A stretch of 64,000 nucleotides of DNA, taken from assembly GCA_030696695.1 (NCBI GenBank), contig JAUYRP010000021.1, forward strand, positions 186,001-250,000. Reading direction: 5' to 3'. The stretch comes from Methylophilus sp. (GTDB taxonomy: Bacteria > Pseudomonadota > Gammaproteobacteria > Burkholderiales > Methylophilaceae). The notes beneath the pieces are model-generated. The model was not told the origin of the DNA. It saw only the letters and a list, made by a program, of their open reading frames with translations, and made no database searches. A program made the position numbers and the translations under genes. Of the stretch, positions 41,053-50,648 are shown in pieces. How positions within the stretch are numbered: position 1 is the first letter of the stretch; every line of letters starts with the position of its first letter.

Positions 41053-41175
41053 ATGAAAATATTAAGTGATTTGCTTTCAACAGACTACGGCCTAATGAGT
41101 TTTATTGTCATCCTTGTTGTGGCACTAGCGATGATTGCGTTTGCATGGTACGCGGTGAGCAAAGCGATGAAATAA
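41053..41175 (+). CDS. DUF3149-type small membrane protein (40 aa)
   Basis: A 40-residue protein with a good ribosome-binding site (AAGGAG, 7 bp before the ATG). It begins MKILSDLLSTDYGLMSFIVI, with the STDYGLMS stretch typical of DUF3149 proteins, then one membrane span and a short basic end. It resembles the small subunit-like proteins found near respiratory genes, but function is unknown. Flanked by minus-strand genes, so it is a single-gene unit; a hairpin at 41197-41222 follows. Confidence 0.7.
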   Translation: MKILSDLLSTDYGLMSFIVILVVALAMIAFAWYAVSKAMK

Positions 41176-41196
41176 CTGCGACCCACTTTGCCAACT

Positions 41197-41222
41197 GAGT
41201 CACACATATGCCTGTGTGACTC
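41197..41222. terminator. Hairpin between convergent genes
   Basis: GAGTCACAC / GTGTGACTC, exact 9-bp inverted repeat with an 8-nt loop, lying between the DUF3149 gene and the convergent FAD/Fe-S gene. No long T run on either strand, so it may be a weak bidirectional terminator or an mRNA-end stabiliser. Confidence 0.5.
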
Positions 41223-41226
41223 GCGC

Positions 41227-44200
41227 TTATAACAATACTTTCTCGATACCGCCGTTGTTGGCTTTTTCAACATAGTCTTGCATCCAGTTTTCACCAAGAA
41301 TATGTTTCGCCATTTCTACGACGATGTAATCGGCTTCAATGCCGGTATCGTCGCCGTAACGTGCCAGCCCCTGTAAACAGCTTGGGCAAGAAGTCAGTAT
41401 CTTCACTGGCATCTCTGGGGCTCCGACAGTAAGCCCCATTTTTTCCATGCCTTTTTCCAACTCTTCTTGCTTGCGGAACTTCACTTGTGTTGCAATATCA
41501 GGGCGAGCGGCGGCAAATGTACCTGATTCACCACAACAACGATCGTTCAATGCAACTTCCTGCCCCATCAGTTGATTAGTCACCTCGAGTGGCTTATACG
41601 TTTTCATTGGGCTGTGACATGGATCATGGTACATGTAACGTGTTCCAGTAATGCCCGATAACTTCTGATCTTTTTCCATCAAATACTCATGAATATCTAG
41701 CAAACGACAGCCTGGGAAAATCTTCTCAAACTCATATTTTTGCAATTGATCCATACAAGTACCGCAAGACACAATCACCGTTTTGATATCTAAATAATTC
41801 AAGGTGTTGGCCACACGATGGAATAACACGCGATTTTCCGCAGTGATTTCTTGGCCTTTGTCATGATTACCGCTAGAGGTTTGCGGATAGCCACAACATA
41901 AATAACCAGGAGGCAAGACCGTAATCGCGCCGACTTCATACAACATGGCTTGGGTAGCAAGTCCTACATTTGAGAACAAACGCTCTGAACCACAACCCGG
42001 GAAATAGAACACCGCTTCAGAATCTTCAGTCACTTTTTGTGGATTACGTATGACTGGAATCATGCTGTCATCTTCTACACCCAGCATGGCGCGTGAGGTT
42101 TTAGATTGCATTTTTCTAGGCATCGGGCGATTAATAAAATGGATCACCTGCGCTTTAATATCTGCTTTACCGACTGTAGCTGGCGGTGCTTTTTTATCTT
42201 TAAACAAACCAAAGCGCTTAGCTAGAGCATGTGCGATATTTTGCGCTTTGTAGCCCCAGCCTATCATGGTGGTGCGTAAAAATTTAATCGTGGCAGGATC
42301 CTTGGCATTCAAGAACAACATGCCAGCTGCGGTACCTAGATTGAATTTTTTCTTGCCTTGCTCACGCAAGAAGTTACGCATCTTGATTGAGACATCGCCA
42401 AAATCAATATCGACTGGACATGGTTTTTCACAGCGATGGCACACCGTACAGTGGTCAGCCACATCGTTAAACTCATCAAAATGTTTGAGCGAGATACCAC
42501 GACGCGTTTGCTCTTCGTATAAGAAAGCCTCGATCAACAATGACGTACCCAGAATTTTATTACGCGGTGAGTACAGTAAATTCGCGCGTGGCACATGCGT
42601 TGAACACACTGGTTTACATTTACCACAACGTAAGCAGTCGGAAATATCATCCGCAATTTCACCAATCGCAGACTGCTCCATGATGATAGATTCTTGCTCT
42701 AACAAACCAAAGCTTGGGGTGTAAGCATTCTCTAAACCAGAACCAGCAAGCAATTTGCCTTTGTTAAAGTGACCATTCGGATCCACTTTATTTTTGTAGC
42801 TGGTAAAGGTATCAATGGTAGATTGATCTAAGAACTCCATTTTGGTAATGCCAATGCCATGCTCACCAGAAATGACGCCGTTCAGATTTTTTGCCAGCGC
42901 CATTACGCGCGCCACGGCTGCATGCGCATCTTGCATCATGCCGTAATCATCTGAATTTACAGGAATATTGGTATGTACGTTGCCATCGCCTGCATGCATA
43001 TGCAAGGCAATAAACACGCGGCTTTTCAGGACTTGCTTATGAATCTCATCAAAACGGTCTAGGATTTTTTGAAACTCACGTCCAGCAAATATATCCGCCA
43101 TTGGACGTTTGAGTTCACGCTTCCAAGAAATACGTAAGTCATAAGCTTGCACAGCACGGAACACGTTTTCATGTTGCGTGTAAGGTTTACCTAACTCGCC
43201 TAAAGTAGCAACAGGCTCATCTAAGGTATTCAAAATCAAACGCCATTTTGCGCGTAAATCACGCAACAATTGCAATGCCATCACTTGCTTTGATTGCACA
43301 CTTTCGGCATCTGCATTGCCATCTTCATCAGGCTGCAATGGCAGATCGCCTTGCATGAAAGTCTCTAAGGCATCGACTAACTTTAATTTGTTATTAATAG
43401 ACAGCTCAATATTGATGCGCTCAATACCATCGGAATATTCCCCTAACTTAGGCAAAGGAATCACCACGTCTTCATTGATTTTGAAGGCATTAGTATGCTT
43501 GGCAATCGCTGCTGTGCGTGCACGGTCTAGCCAGAATTTCTTACGCGCTTCTGAGGACACCGCAATAAAACCTTCACCATTTCTGGCGTTGCACATACGC
43601 ACCATGGCAGAAGCCACTTCGCCCACTGCATTTTCATCATCCGATGCAATATCCGCAATCAACACCATTTTTGGTCGTTGCTGACGTGCCGCTTTAGTCG
43701 CATAGCCGACTGCTTTAATATAGCGCTCATCCATATGCTCTAAGCCAGCCATGATAACGGCGGGCTCTAATTTGGCGGTTGCGTCTAAATAATCTTTAAT
43801 CTCTACAATCGCTGGCACAGCATGAGATACATTACCAAAAAACTCCAAGGCAATCGTGCGCACAAACTTAGGCATGCGATGCAAAATAAAAGTAGCGGAA
43901 GTGATTAAGCCATCGCATCCCTCTTTTTGAATGCCCGGCAAACCAGACAGAAATTTGTCCGTCACATCTTTGCCTAGACCCACTTTACGAAAGCTAGGGC
44001 CTGGAATTTCAATGATTTCTGGCTCTGCCAACAGCGTTTTCATGTCAATGTCATAACGGCTGACTTTAAAGCGTGCCATTGCAATGTCATGAATCTTGCC
44101 TAAATTATGGTCTAGACGCTCAACCTCCATCCAAGTAGCATCGGGTGTCACCATGCGCCATGAGGCGAGATTATCCAAAGCAGTACCCCACAATACGGCT

Positions 44201-45096
44201 TTTTTACCACCCGCATTCATCGCTACGTTACCGCCAATACAGCAAGCATCCGCAGAGGTGGGGTCACAGGCAAACTCCAAACCAGCGTCGGTAGCAGCTT
44301 CCATGGCGCGGCGCGTCACTACACCAGCGCCACATTCAATGGTGGCTACTTGACGTGAAACACCCGGTAACGTGCGCATTTGCACACCGGTATGTTGGTC
44401 TAGCTTTTCTGTATTGATGACCGCAGATAAAGGCGTAAGTGGAATAGCGCCACCCGTATAACCAGTACCACCTCCACGTGGAATCACGGTTAAACCAAGC
44501 TCGATACATGTTCTGACTAGGTAAGCAATTTCTGCCTCAGTGTCAGGGTTCAATACTACAAATGGATATTCCACGCGCCAATCGGTAGCATCCGTCACAT
44601 GAGACACGCGTGCAAGGCCATCAAACTGGATATTGTCTTTGCGTGTAAACTTTCCAAGCTTGCTTAATGCTTTTTTGCGTAGATCATAGGTTTGGCGAAA
44701 ATCATCACTGAATTTTTTCACCGCTTGTTTGGCTGCAGACACCAGCTTTTGCACGTTAGCATTGCCCGCACTGCGCTCTTCAATGGCCGCAATACGATGG
44801 TGTAACGCGTCTATTAACGCTTTACGACGTTTGGGATTATCCAGCAAGTCGTCTTGTAAGTAAGGATTGCGACTCACCACCCATAAATCACCCAGCACCT
44901 CAAACAACATGCGTGCGCTACGGCCTGTTTTGCGTTGCTCACGCAGTGTATTCAGCACTTCCCATATTTCCTCACCAAGAAACCGGATCACAATTTCACG
45001 GTCAGAGAATGAGGTATAGTTGTACGGAATTTCGCGCAAGCGCGTCGCAGGCACGGCGTCAGATTGTAGTAATGTAGCGGGAATAGGTGCGTTCAT
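41227..45096 (-). CDS. Large FAD- and Fe-S-containing oxidoreductase (GlcD/GlpC-like fusion)
   Basis: A 1289-residue protein from the ATG at 45096 (an upstream TTG at 45123 is less likely). After an N-terminal domain of the DUF3683 type (to about 170), there is a FAD-binding domain ([17 protein letters not shown]) and a FAD-oxidase C-terminal domain ([16 protein letters not shown]). Two 4Fe-4S clusters follow ([16 protein letters not shown] and [14 protein letters not shown]), then two CCG domains (FPGCGSERL with YLCCGYP; HDPCHSP with CCGESGTFA). By family, it oxidises a 2-hydroxyacid such as D-lactate or D-2-hydroxyglutarate and passes electrons to quinone. Substrate not determined. Confidence 0.88.
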   Translation of the reverse strand: MNAPIPATLLQSDAVPATRLREIPYNYTSFSDREIVIRFLGEEIWEVLNTLREQRKTGRSARMLFEVLGDLWVVSRNPYLQDDLLDNPKRRKALIDALHHRIAAIEERSAGNANVQKLVSAAKQAVKKFSDDFRQTYDLRKKALSKLGKFTRKDNIQFDGLARVSHVTDATDWRVEYPFVVLNPDTEAEIAYLVRTCIELGLTVIPRGGGTGYTGGAIPLTPLSAVINTEKLDQHTGVQMRTLPGVSRQVATIECGAGVVTRRAMEAATDAGLEFACDPTSADACCIGGNVAMNAGGKKAVLWGTALDNLASWRMVTPDATWMEVERLDHNLGKIHDIAMARFKVSRYDIDMKTLLAEPEIIEIPGPSFRKVGLGKDVTDKFLSGLPGIQKEGCDGLITSATFILHRMPKFVRTIALEFFGNVSHAVPAIVEIKDYLDATAKLEPAVIMAGLEHMDERYIKAVGYATKAARQQRPKMVLIADIASDDENAVGEVASAMVRMCNARNGEGFIAVSSEARKKFWLDRARTAAIAKHTNAFKINEDVVIPLPKLGEYSDGIERINIELSINNKLKLVDALETFMQGDLPLQPDEDGNADAESVQSKQVMALQLLRDLRAKWRLILNTLDEPVATLGELGKPYTQHENVFRAVQAYDLRISWKRELKRPMADIFAGREFQKILDRFDEIHKQVLKSRVFIALHMHAGDGNVHTNIPVNSDDYGMMQDAHAAVARVMALAKNLNGVISGEHGIGITKMEFLDQSTIDTFTSYKNKVDPNGHFNKGKLLAGSGLENAYTPSFGLLEQESIIMEQSAIGEIADDISDCLRCGKCKPVCSTHVPRANLLYSPRNKILGTSLLIEAFLYEEQTRRGISLKHFDEFNDVADHCTVCHRCEKPCPVDIDFGDVSIKMRNFLREQGKKKFNLGTAAGMLFLNAKDPATIKFLRTTMIGWGYKAQNIAHALAKRFGLFKDKKAPPATVGKADIKAQVIHFINRPMPRKMQSKTSRAMLGVEDDSMIPVIRNPQKVTEDSEAVFYFPGCGSERLFSNVGLATQAMLYEVGAITVLPPGYLCCGYPQTSSGNHDKGQEITAENRVLFHRVANTLNYLDIKTVIVSCGTCMDQLQKYEFEKIFPGCRLLDIHEYLMEKDQKLSGITGTRYMYHDPCHSPMKTYKPLEVTNQLMGQEVALNDRCCGESGTFAAARPDIATQVKFRKQEELEKGMEKMGLTVGAPEMPVKILTSCPSCLQGLARYGDDTGIEADYIVVEMAKHILGENWMQDYVEKANNGGIEKVLL

Positions 45097-45205
45097 TGAT
45101 GATTCATCACAAACAAAAGTCAATTATACCATGGTGTAGAGTGGGCAAAAACTGCAAACGTTCTATGGTTATTGACACTGTATTGGGAAAAAACGTTACA
45201 ATTTT

Positions 45206-45703
45206 ATGATGACAAATTTTAAGAAATTATTGATTCCAGCTACGCTGATTTTTTTACTGGTAGCGCTAGTAGTGAGCCTATCTCAAAAACCGACTTCTCC
45301 TGATGTCACCTTTACCACCTTGCAAGGTGAAAAAATTTCAATGGCATCTCTAAAAGGCAAAGTGGTCTTGGTGAATTTTTGGGCTACAGATTGTCCTGGA
45401 TGCATTAAAGAAATGCCTGATTTAATCAACACATACAATCAATACAAAGCCAAAGGATTTGAGGTAATTGCAGTTGCGATGCCATATGACCCACCCGCCC
45501 AAGTGCTCAATTACAGCGAGCAAAAATCATTGCCCTTTCCTGTCATGCATGACGGTTTAAGCGAAATTGTGCAAGCATTCGGCGGCGTCAACCTCACGCC
45601 CACCACCTATCTTTACGACAAACAAGGCCACCGTTTACAACGCATTATCGGTGAATTGGATTTTGTAAAGCTTCGCCAATTACTAGATGCAGAGCTTCGC
45701 TAA
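45206..45703 (+). CDS. TlpA-like membrane-anchored thiol-disulfide oxidoreductase
   Basis: A 165-residue protein with an N-terminal signal anchor (about 5-26) and a periplasmic thioredoxin fold. NFWATDCPGCIKEMP holds the redox CPGC motif, and GGVNLTPTTYLYDKQG contains the cis-Pro. TlpA-type proteins reduce periplasmic thiols, for example in cytochrome c or copper-site assembly. Its stop overlaps the hemJ start by one base (TAATG), so they are co-translated. Confidence 0.88.
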   Translation: MMTNFKKLLIPATLIFLLVALVVSLSQKPTSPDVTFTTLQGEKISMASLKGKVVLVNFWATDCPGCIKEMPDLINTYNQYKAKGFEVIAVAMPYDPPAQVLNYSEQKSLPFPVMHDGLSEIVQAFGGVNLTPTTYLYDKQGHRLQRIIGELDFVKLRQLLDAELR

Positions 45704-46113
45704 TGTTGTGGATTAAGGCGTTGCATATTATTTTCGTCACTAGCTGGTTTGCTGGACTTTTTTACTTACCACGCTTGTTTGTGAACCATGCCATGGTGAG
45801 CGATGCCGCCACGTTGGCACGCTTAGAGTTGATGGAACACAAGTTGTACCGCTTTATGTTACCCCTAGCTTTACTAGCGCTTGGGTTTGGGATTTGGTTG
45901 TGGCTGGTTTATGGCATCACTGGAGGCTGGTTGCATGCCAAATTAGTATTGGTGATTGGCCTAATTATTTACCATGCTTATTGTGGCAAACTCATGCGTG
46001 ATTTTAAATCTGGGAACAACAAACGCAGCCACATTTGGTTTAGGTGGTTCAATGAAATACCAGTATTGGCATTATTTGCAATCGTCATTTTAGTGGTAGT
46101 GAAGCCATTTTAG
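45703..46113 (+). CDS. hemJ: HemJ-type protoporphyrinogen IX oxidase
   Basis: A 136-residue membrane protein with four spans. MLWIKALHIIFVTSWFAGLF then YLPRLFVNH is the HemJ/UPF0093 signature, including the conserved His in the first span. It oxidises protoporphyrinogen IX in haem synthesis in bacteria without HemG/HemY. Coupled to the TlpA-like gene by TAATG. Confidence 0.85.
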   Translation: MLWIKALHIIFVTSWFAGLFYLPRLFVNHAMVSDAATLARLELMEHKLYRFMLPLALLALGFGIWLWLVYGITGGWLHAKLVLVIGLIIYHAYCGKLMRDFKSGNNKRSHIWFRWFNEIPVLALFAIVILVVVKPF

Positions 46114-46129
46114 AGGCAAAGGATATCGC

Positions 46130-46885
46130 ATGGACATACTCAATTCTGAATGGCTGATTGCCATGCTCAAAAAATCAAGCACTTCTCCCCAACAACGCTT
46201 ATTGAGTTTGTTTGATGTTTTAAATGACTGGCTAGATGCGCCACATGTCACAAAAAAAATCACACCGAATTTTTTGCAAGATGAACACCCACTGGTGCAG
46301 TACCTCACCATTGAAGCGGCAAAAGCTGGCGTTGCTATGCCTGAACTATTGGCCAATCAGCTCTACTTTATGGCCATTGCTGCTGCCCAAGAAAAGCTAC
46401 ACCATCATAACCCTGCAAGTCTCAGCCATGCAAAAAACGCAGCAATTGCACTCATTGCCGCCCAAACAGAACGCACCATACACATGCCTAGGCGAGTAGC
46501 GTACGCGGTTGCAGCAAGTACCTTGATCATTATTGGCAGCCTGCTTGGTTATCAGTTTTGGGGCATGCACAATCCAATTTACCATCCAGATGTGCAATTG
46601 CTTACAACGACGCCTACTAACGGCATGGTTGCAGATGCGAGCAATATCGCCGCCAGCCCCACACAAACCGCTGCGCTATTTGCGAGAATCGAGCAAATGC
46701 GCAAAGGCGATTGCCAGCTCATTGAGGCATTGCAACTGCCTGATTCATATAAAAAAGTGTATTTTGAAAATGTTGTATTAGGCCAAATTTCCACCAATCG
46801 AGATGACCAAAAATTGACCAATCAACTGCTAGACATGGTGAAATGTAACTACACCCCAATGCTGATGGCAAACTCTAAAAGTTAA
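46130..46885 (+). CDS. Hypothetical membrane-anchored protein
   Basis: A 251-residue protein. An N-terminal soluble helical region (1-120) is followed by a single membrane span (about 125-145, VAYAVAASTLIIIGSLLGYQ) and a periplasmic C-terminal part with one CQLIEALQL stretch and a second Cys near the end. AAAGGATATCGC precedes the ATG. I recognise no domain. It follows hemJ by 16 bp on the same strand. Confidence 0.6.
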   Translation: MDILNSEWLIAMLKKSSTSPQQRLLSLFDVLNDWLDAPHVTKKITPNFLQDEHPLVQYLTIEAAKAGVAMPELLANQLYFMAIAAAQEKLHHHNPASLSHAKNAAIALIAAQTERTIHMPRRVAYAVAASTLIIIGSLLGYQFWGMHNPIYHPDVQLLTTTPTNGMVADASNIAASPTQTAALFARIEQMRKGDCQLIEALQLPDSYKKVYFENVVLGQISTNRDDQKLTNQLLDMVKCNYTPMLMANSKS

Positions 46886-46900
46886 GCCTATAGAATAGAC

Positions 46901-46928
46901 TTGATATATATATACAGATTAGTATAAT
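46901..46928 (+). promoter_or_regulatory. Promoter of the TetR gene
   Basis: TTGATA (46901-46906), 16-bp spacer, TATAAT (46923-46928). The ATG at 46935 is 6 bases past the -10, so transcription would start at or next to the start codon. The spacer is an AT repeat that could also be an operator. Confidence 0.55.
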
Positions 46929-46934
46929 TCACTC

Positions 46935-47495
46935 ATGTCTGTGCTCCGTGAAAAAATATTAAGTACTGCTACTGATCTTTTTCAAACAAGAGGCATTAAC
47001 TCGACTGGCGTAGACACTATTGTGGCTGTGGCTGGTACCACAAAAATGACGCTTTACAAATACTTCCGCACTAAGGAAGAACTCATTCTCGAAGTGCTCA
47101 AGAAGAGTCAAGCAGATTTCCAAAACTGGTTAGACAACAAACTCAATACCAGCAGTGAACAACCAGCAGATAAAATCCAGCAACTGTTTGATTTTATTGA
47201 GGAATGGGTAAACTCACCTAGCTTTTTGGGCATGGGCTTTATCAAGGCCTCTGCTGAATTTCCTGATGAGCAAAATCCAATTCATCAGCTGTCATCAGAA
47301 CAATCTAAAAATTTTAGACTTTATATCGCGCAGCTTGCATCCCAAGCCAATATCAAAGATGCTCAAGGGCTGGCACTGCAACTTTCATTATTATTCGAGG
47401 GTGCTGTGCAAGCAGAACAAATGAAGCGTGGTTCTGGTGCTATTAAATACGCTAAACAAGCTGCGAAAATTTTGATCGACGGCGCGCGTAAATAA
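46935..47495 (+). CDS. TetR/AcrR-family regulator
   Basis: A 186-residue regulator. The N-terminal HTH spans about 4-50 (FQTRGINSTGVDTIVAVAG, then TTKMTLYKYFRTKEELILEV). The C-terminal half is a ligand-binding helical bundle with no family label. No ribosome-binding site is evident before the ATG, which fits the closely spaced promoter and suggests a leaderless mRNA. The PfkB-kinase gene follows after 78 bp. Confidence 0.88.
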   Translation: MSVLREKILSTATDLFQTRGINSTGVDTIVAVAGTTKMTLYKYFRTKEELILEVLKKSQADFQNWLDNKLNTSSEQPADKIQQLFDFIEEWVNSPSFLGMGFIKASAEFPDEQNPIHQLSSEQSKNFRLYIAQLASQANIKDAQGLALQLSLLFEGAVQAEQMKRGSGAIKYAKQAAKILIDGARK

Positions 47496-47573
47496 ACAAC
47501 GCTCATTTAAGTTCACTTGCTTAAAGCTGTCTCGCTACTGGATAATAGCGTATTCAAGTAAAAGTCCTTCATT

Positions 47574-48527
47574 ATGCAAATCCTTATCTGCGGTTCGTTA
47601 GCTTATGACACCATTATGGTGTTTCAAGATCAGTTTAAAAATCACATCCTGCCTGACAAAATTCATAAGCTGAGCGTGGCGTTTTATGTACCTGAAATGC
47701 GCCGCGAGTTTGGCGGCACTGCAGGGAATATTGCTTACAACTTGCAACTGCTAGATGGAAATCCGCTGATTATGGCCACAGTAGGTCAAGATTTTGCACC
47801 TTACGCTGAGTGGCTGAGCCAAAACAAACTAAACCAACAGCATATTAAGACGATACCTAGTAGCTTTACCGCTCAAGCCTTTATCACCACGGATACAGAA
47901 GATAATCAGATTACAGCCTTCCACCCGGGTGCCATGGTGGAGTCACATCAAAATAGCGTAAAAGAAACACAACAAGTCAGCCTTGCCATCATCGCACCAG
48001 ATGGTCGTGACGGCATGTTTCAACATGCGCGTGAATGTGCTGAAGCGGGCATTCCATTTATGTTCGATCCAGGCCAAGGCTTGCCTATGTTTAATGGCGA
48101 GGAGTTGCTACACTTTATTGACATGGCAGATTATTTGGCCGTGAATGACTACGAATCTCAAGTGATTCAAGACAAAACTGGATTAACGCTTGAACAATTA
48201 GCCGCTAAAGTGAAGGCGCTGATTGTGACTTTAGGCGGTAGTGGCTCACAAATTTATGCCGATGGTCAACTTTTTGAGATCCCGTGCGTTAATGCTAACA
48301 AGGTTGTGGACCCAACCGGTTGTGGCGATGCTTATCGTGCTGGTTTATTGTATGGCATAGTCAGAGGCTGGGATTGGCCAACCTGTGGAAGATTAGCATC
48401 CACTATGGGCGCCATTAAAATCGAAAGCCGTGGCGGACAAAATCACCGTCCTACACGCGAAGAAATCGAGAACGTATACAGCCAAGCACTGGTCAAAGAG
48501 GTGGCAGTGCAGGAAAAACTTAAATAG
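47574..48527 (+). CDS. PfkB-family carbohydrate/nucleoside kinase
   Basis: A 317-residue PfkB kinase. EFGGTAGNIAYNLQLL (about residues 44-59) is the N-terminal signature, and DPTGCGDAYRAGLLYG (about 243-258) is the C-terminal one, whose Asp is the catalytic base. Sequence looks closest to adenosine/ribokinase-type members; phosphorylation of a nucleoside or sugar is likely but the substrate is not defined. The lipoprotein gene follows 28 bp after the stop. Confidence 0.88.
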   Translation: MQILICGSLAYDTIMVFQDQFKNHILPDKIHKLSVAFYVPEMRREFGGTAGNIAYNLQLLDGNPLIMATVGQDFAPYAEWLSQNKLNQQHIKTIPSSFTAQAFITTDTEDNQITAFHPGAMVESHQNSVKETQQVSLAIIAPDGRDGMFQHARECAEAGIPFMFDPGQGLPMFNGEELLHFIDMADYLAVNDYESQVIQDKTGLTLEQLAAKVKALIVTLGGSGSQIYADGQLFEIPCVNANKVVDPTGCGDAYRAGLLYGIVRGWDWPTCGRLASTMGAIKIESRGGQNHRPTREEIENVYSQALVKEVAVQEKLK

Positions 48528-48555
48528 CAACCTAGCACTTATAAAGGAGCTTCAA

Positions 48556-49008
48556 ATGCATTATTTAAAAATTATCAGCATATTTTTTGTCTCTTTGGTG
48601 TTAGTCGCCTGTGCAAGCTCTAATTCTGGAAGCGTATACAAGCGCGATGATGCGCGTAAAGTGCAAACGGTTAAAACTGGGGTGGTAGAAAGTGTACGCC
48701 AAGTGAAACTGGAAGGTACAAAATCACCCGTAGGTACGATTGCTGGCGGTGCAATTGGCGGCATAGCTGGTAGTTCTATTGGTGGTGGCCGTGGTAGTGC
48801 AATTGCGGCAGTAATAGGTGCAGTAGCTGGTGGTTTAGCTGGCTCTGCCGCCGAAGAAGTTGTTACCCGTGAAGATGGGGTTGAAATCACTGTGAAACTC
48901 GATGGTGGCGGTTTAATCGCTATCGTACAAGAAGCTGACGAAGCCTTTTCACCAGGCGAGCGGGTTCGTATCGTAGAAAATGGTGAAACCTCTAGAGTAT
49001 CGCACTGA
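48556..49008 (+). CDS. Glycine-zipper outer-membrane lipoprotein (SlyB-like)
   Basis: A 150-residue lipoprotein starting at the ATG at 48556 with AAAGGAG 5-10 bases upstream; a longer frame upstream is not used. The signal peptide ends VLVAC, a lipobox. A glycine-zipper region (about 55-105, with repeated GGxIGG and GAVAGG motifs) could span or deform the membrane, and the C-terminal part has the EDGVEITVKLDGG core of the SlyB/PcP family. Role in envelope stability is the family inference. Confidence 0.85.
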   Translation: MHYLKIISIFFVSLVLVACASSNSGSVYKRDDARKVQTVKTGVVESVRQVKLEGTKSPVGTIAGGAIGGIAGSSIGGGRGSAIAAVIGAVAGGLAGSAAEEVVTREDGVEITVKLDGGGLIAIVQEADEAFSPGERVRIVENGETSRVSH

Positions 49009-49044
49009 TAGGTTTTGTTTTATCTGTTGTGTGGTTTCATTAAA

Positions 49045-49062
49045 CTGTAACGACAGCGTCAT
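49045..49062 (+). promoter_or_regulatory. PHO-box-like sequence upstream of olsB
   Basis: Two 7-mers CTGTAAC and GCGTCAT spaced by 4 bp; each matches 5 of 7 bases of the CTGTCAT half-site of the PhoB box. It sits upstream of an ornithine-lipid-type gene, as expected for phosphate control. Imperfect; tentative. Confidence 0.3.
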
Positions 49063-49083
49063 TTAATATTCATGTAGTTTACC

Positions 49084-49115
49084 TATCATCTCTTCAAATT
49101 CACGGAGAGATGATA
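49084..49115 (+). promoter_or_regulatory. RBS-sequestering hairpin at the olsB start
   Basis: TATCATCTCT (49084-49093) and AGAGATGATA (49106-49115) are an exact 10-bp inverted repeat with a 12-nt loop. The right arm contains most of the ribosome-binding site (GGAGAGA from 49104) and ends on the A of the start codon. In the RNA this would block initiation unless unfolded. Confidence 0.6.
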
Positions 49116-49864
49116 TGTTCCAAAAAACACTCAATCAAGAATCAAATCAAACCCAAAGCCGTTTATACCTATCCTTAGCGCGGACGCCAGCAGAAGTAGC
49201 TGAAGCACAGCGCTTACGCTATAAAGTGTTTGCAGAGGAAATGGGGGCGCAAGTCAGTGGCACAGGTGGGCTAGACATTGATGGATTTGATGATTTTTGT
49301 GATCACTTGTTGGTACGTGAAAGTAGCACACATCAAGTCATCGGAACATATCGTATATTAAGCCCTCAGCAAGCGAGTCAAGCAGGCGGCTATTACTCCG
49401 CAGGCGAATTTGATCTTAGCCGTATCGCCCATTTATTTGATCGTACTGTTGAGGTGGGACGTGCTTGTGTGCATCAAGACTACCGCAGTGGTGGCACGAT
49501 TACTATGCTTTGGGCTGGTTTGGCCAAATACATGCAAATGCATCATTACGAATACATGATAGGTTGTGCGAGTGTACCCATGAATGATGGTGGTCATGCC
49601 GCTGCGTCTTTGTTTAACCGCCTAAAAGATGACTATCTTTCACCCCAAGAATACCGCGTATTCCCCCACAACCCTTTGCCAATAGAGGCACTGAATCAAG
49701 AGATGCAAGTGGCTTGCCCACCGTTAATCAAAGGCTACTTAAGACTTGGTGCTTATATTTGTAGTGAACCTGCGTGGGATGCCTATTTCAATACAGCCGA
49801 TATGCTGGTAATGTTGCCTTTATCGAGAATCAACAAAAGATATGCTGCGCATTTCTTAAAATAA
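49115..49864 (+). CDS. olsB: Ornithine N-acyltransferase (OlsB-like GNAT)
   Basis: A 249-residue protein of the OlsB/hemolysin-like GNAT family that makes lyso-ornithine lipid from ornithine and 3-hydroxyacyl-ACP. Recognisable stretches are RLRYKVFAEEMGAQ, CDHLLVRE, VEVGRACVHQDYRSGGTI and IGCASVPM. The olsA-like acyltransferase follows one base after the stop, the usual olsB-olsA pair. A hairpin covers its ribosome-binding site, and a PHO-box-like motif lies upstream. Confidence 0.85.
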   Translation: MFQKTLNQESNQTQSRLYLSLARTPAEVAEAQRLRYKVFAEEMGAQVSGTGGLDIDGFDDFCDHLLVRESSTHQVIGTYRILSPQQASQAGGYYSAGEFDLSRIAHLFDRTVEVGRACVHQDYRSGGTITMLWAGLAKYMQMHHYEYMIGCASVPMNDGGHAAASLFNRLKDDYLSPQEYRVFPHNPLPIEALNQEMQVACPPLIKGYLRLGAYICSEPAWDAYFNTADMLVMLPLSRINKRYAAHFLK

Positions 49865-49865
49865 T

Positions 49866-50630
49866 TTGCAACAAACCCCGTTTTTCATTCGATATTTCCG
49901 TATTGCACGGGTTATCCTCCACACGCTTGTTGGCTTAGTCATCGCCGCAGGCGTGCTGCCTTTTGTTAATGCGCATCAACGTGGGAGCATTGTTCGCTGG
50001 TGGTGCCGCATATTACTTCAATGCTTCAACATCCAAGTGATCACATTTGGTACACCGCCCGATGCATACACGCAAAAAACCATGTTCGTTGCCAACCATA
50101 TTTCCTGGTCAGACATTCACGCACTCAATAGCATTATCCCTGTTCGATTTATCGCAAAGCTTGAAATTAAAAGTTGGCCAGTGTTTGGTTATCTCGTCAC
50201 TAAATCAGGCACCTTATTTATCAACCGAACCATACGTAGAGATGCCGCGCGTATTGTTGAGATGACTACGAACAGTTTGCTTGAGAAAGAGAATGTGTGC
50301 TTTTTTCCAGAGGGAACTACTACGGATGGGACACATGTGCTGCCATTTAAAAGCAGTATTGTTCAGGCTGCGATAGACGCAGAAGCGAGCATATGGCCTG
50401 TGACCATTTACTACCCTACCCCAGACGGTAAAGCTAATTTAACCATGGCATATGCTGGTGAAACCAGCATGATTGAGTCGATGGACCAAATACTACGCAT
50501 TCATCACCCAGTTGTTGAATTACACTTTTTAACACCGATTTCTTGTATAAACCAAACTAGACAAAGCGTCACGCACCTTGCGCGCGAAGTGATTGTAGCT
50601 AAGTTCAAACAGCGCCACGTATCTATATGA
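49866..50630 (+). CDS. olsA: 1-acyl-glycerol-3-phosphate/lyso-ornithine-lipid acyltransferase (OlsA-like)
   Basis: A 254-residue membrane-anchored PlsC-family acyltransferase. NHISWSDIH carries the catalytic His-x4-Asp, and FFPEGTTTDG is the second motif. It starts at TTG, one base past the olsB TAA (TAATTTG); upstream in-frame codons hit a stop two codons earlier and no other near start exists, so translation is likely coupled. The N-terminal hydrophobic stretch at residues 16-34 anchors it. It adds the second acyl chain to lyso-ornithine lipid. Confidence 0.83.
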   Translation: MQQTPFFIRYFRIARVILHTLVGLVIAAGVLPFVNAHQRGSIVRWWCRILLQCFNIQVITFGTPPDAYTQKTMFVANHISWSDIHALNSIIPVRFIAKLEIKSWPVFGYLVTKSGTLFINRTIRRDAARIVEMTTNSLLEKENVCFFPEGTTTDGTHVLPFKSSIVQAAIDAEASIWPVTIYYPTPDGKANLTMAYAGETSMIESMDQILRIHHPVVELHFLTPISCINQTRQSVTHLAREVIVAKFKQRHVSI

Positions 50631-50648
50631 CGCGGGCATGACCACTGT

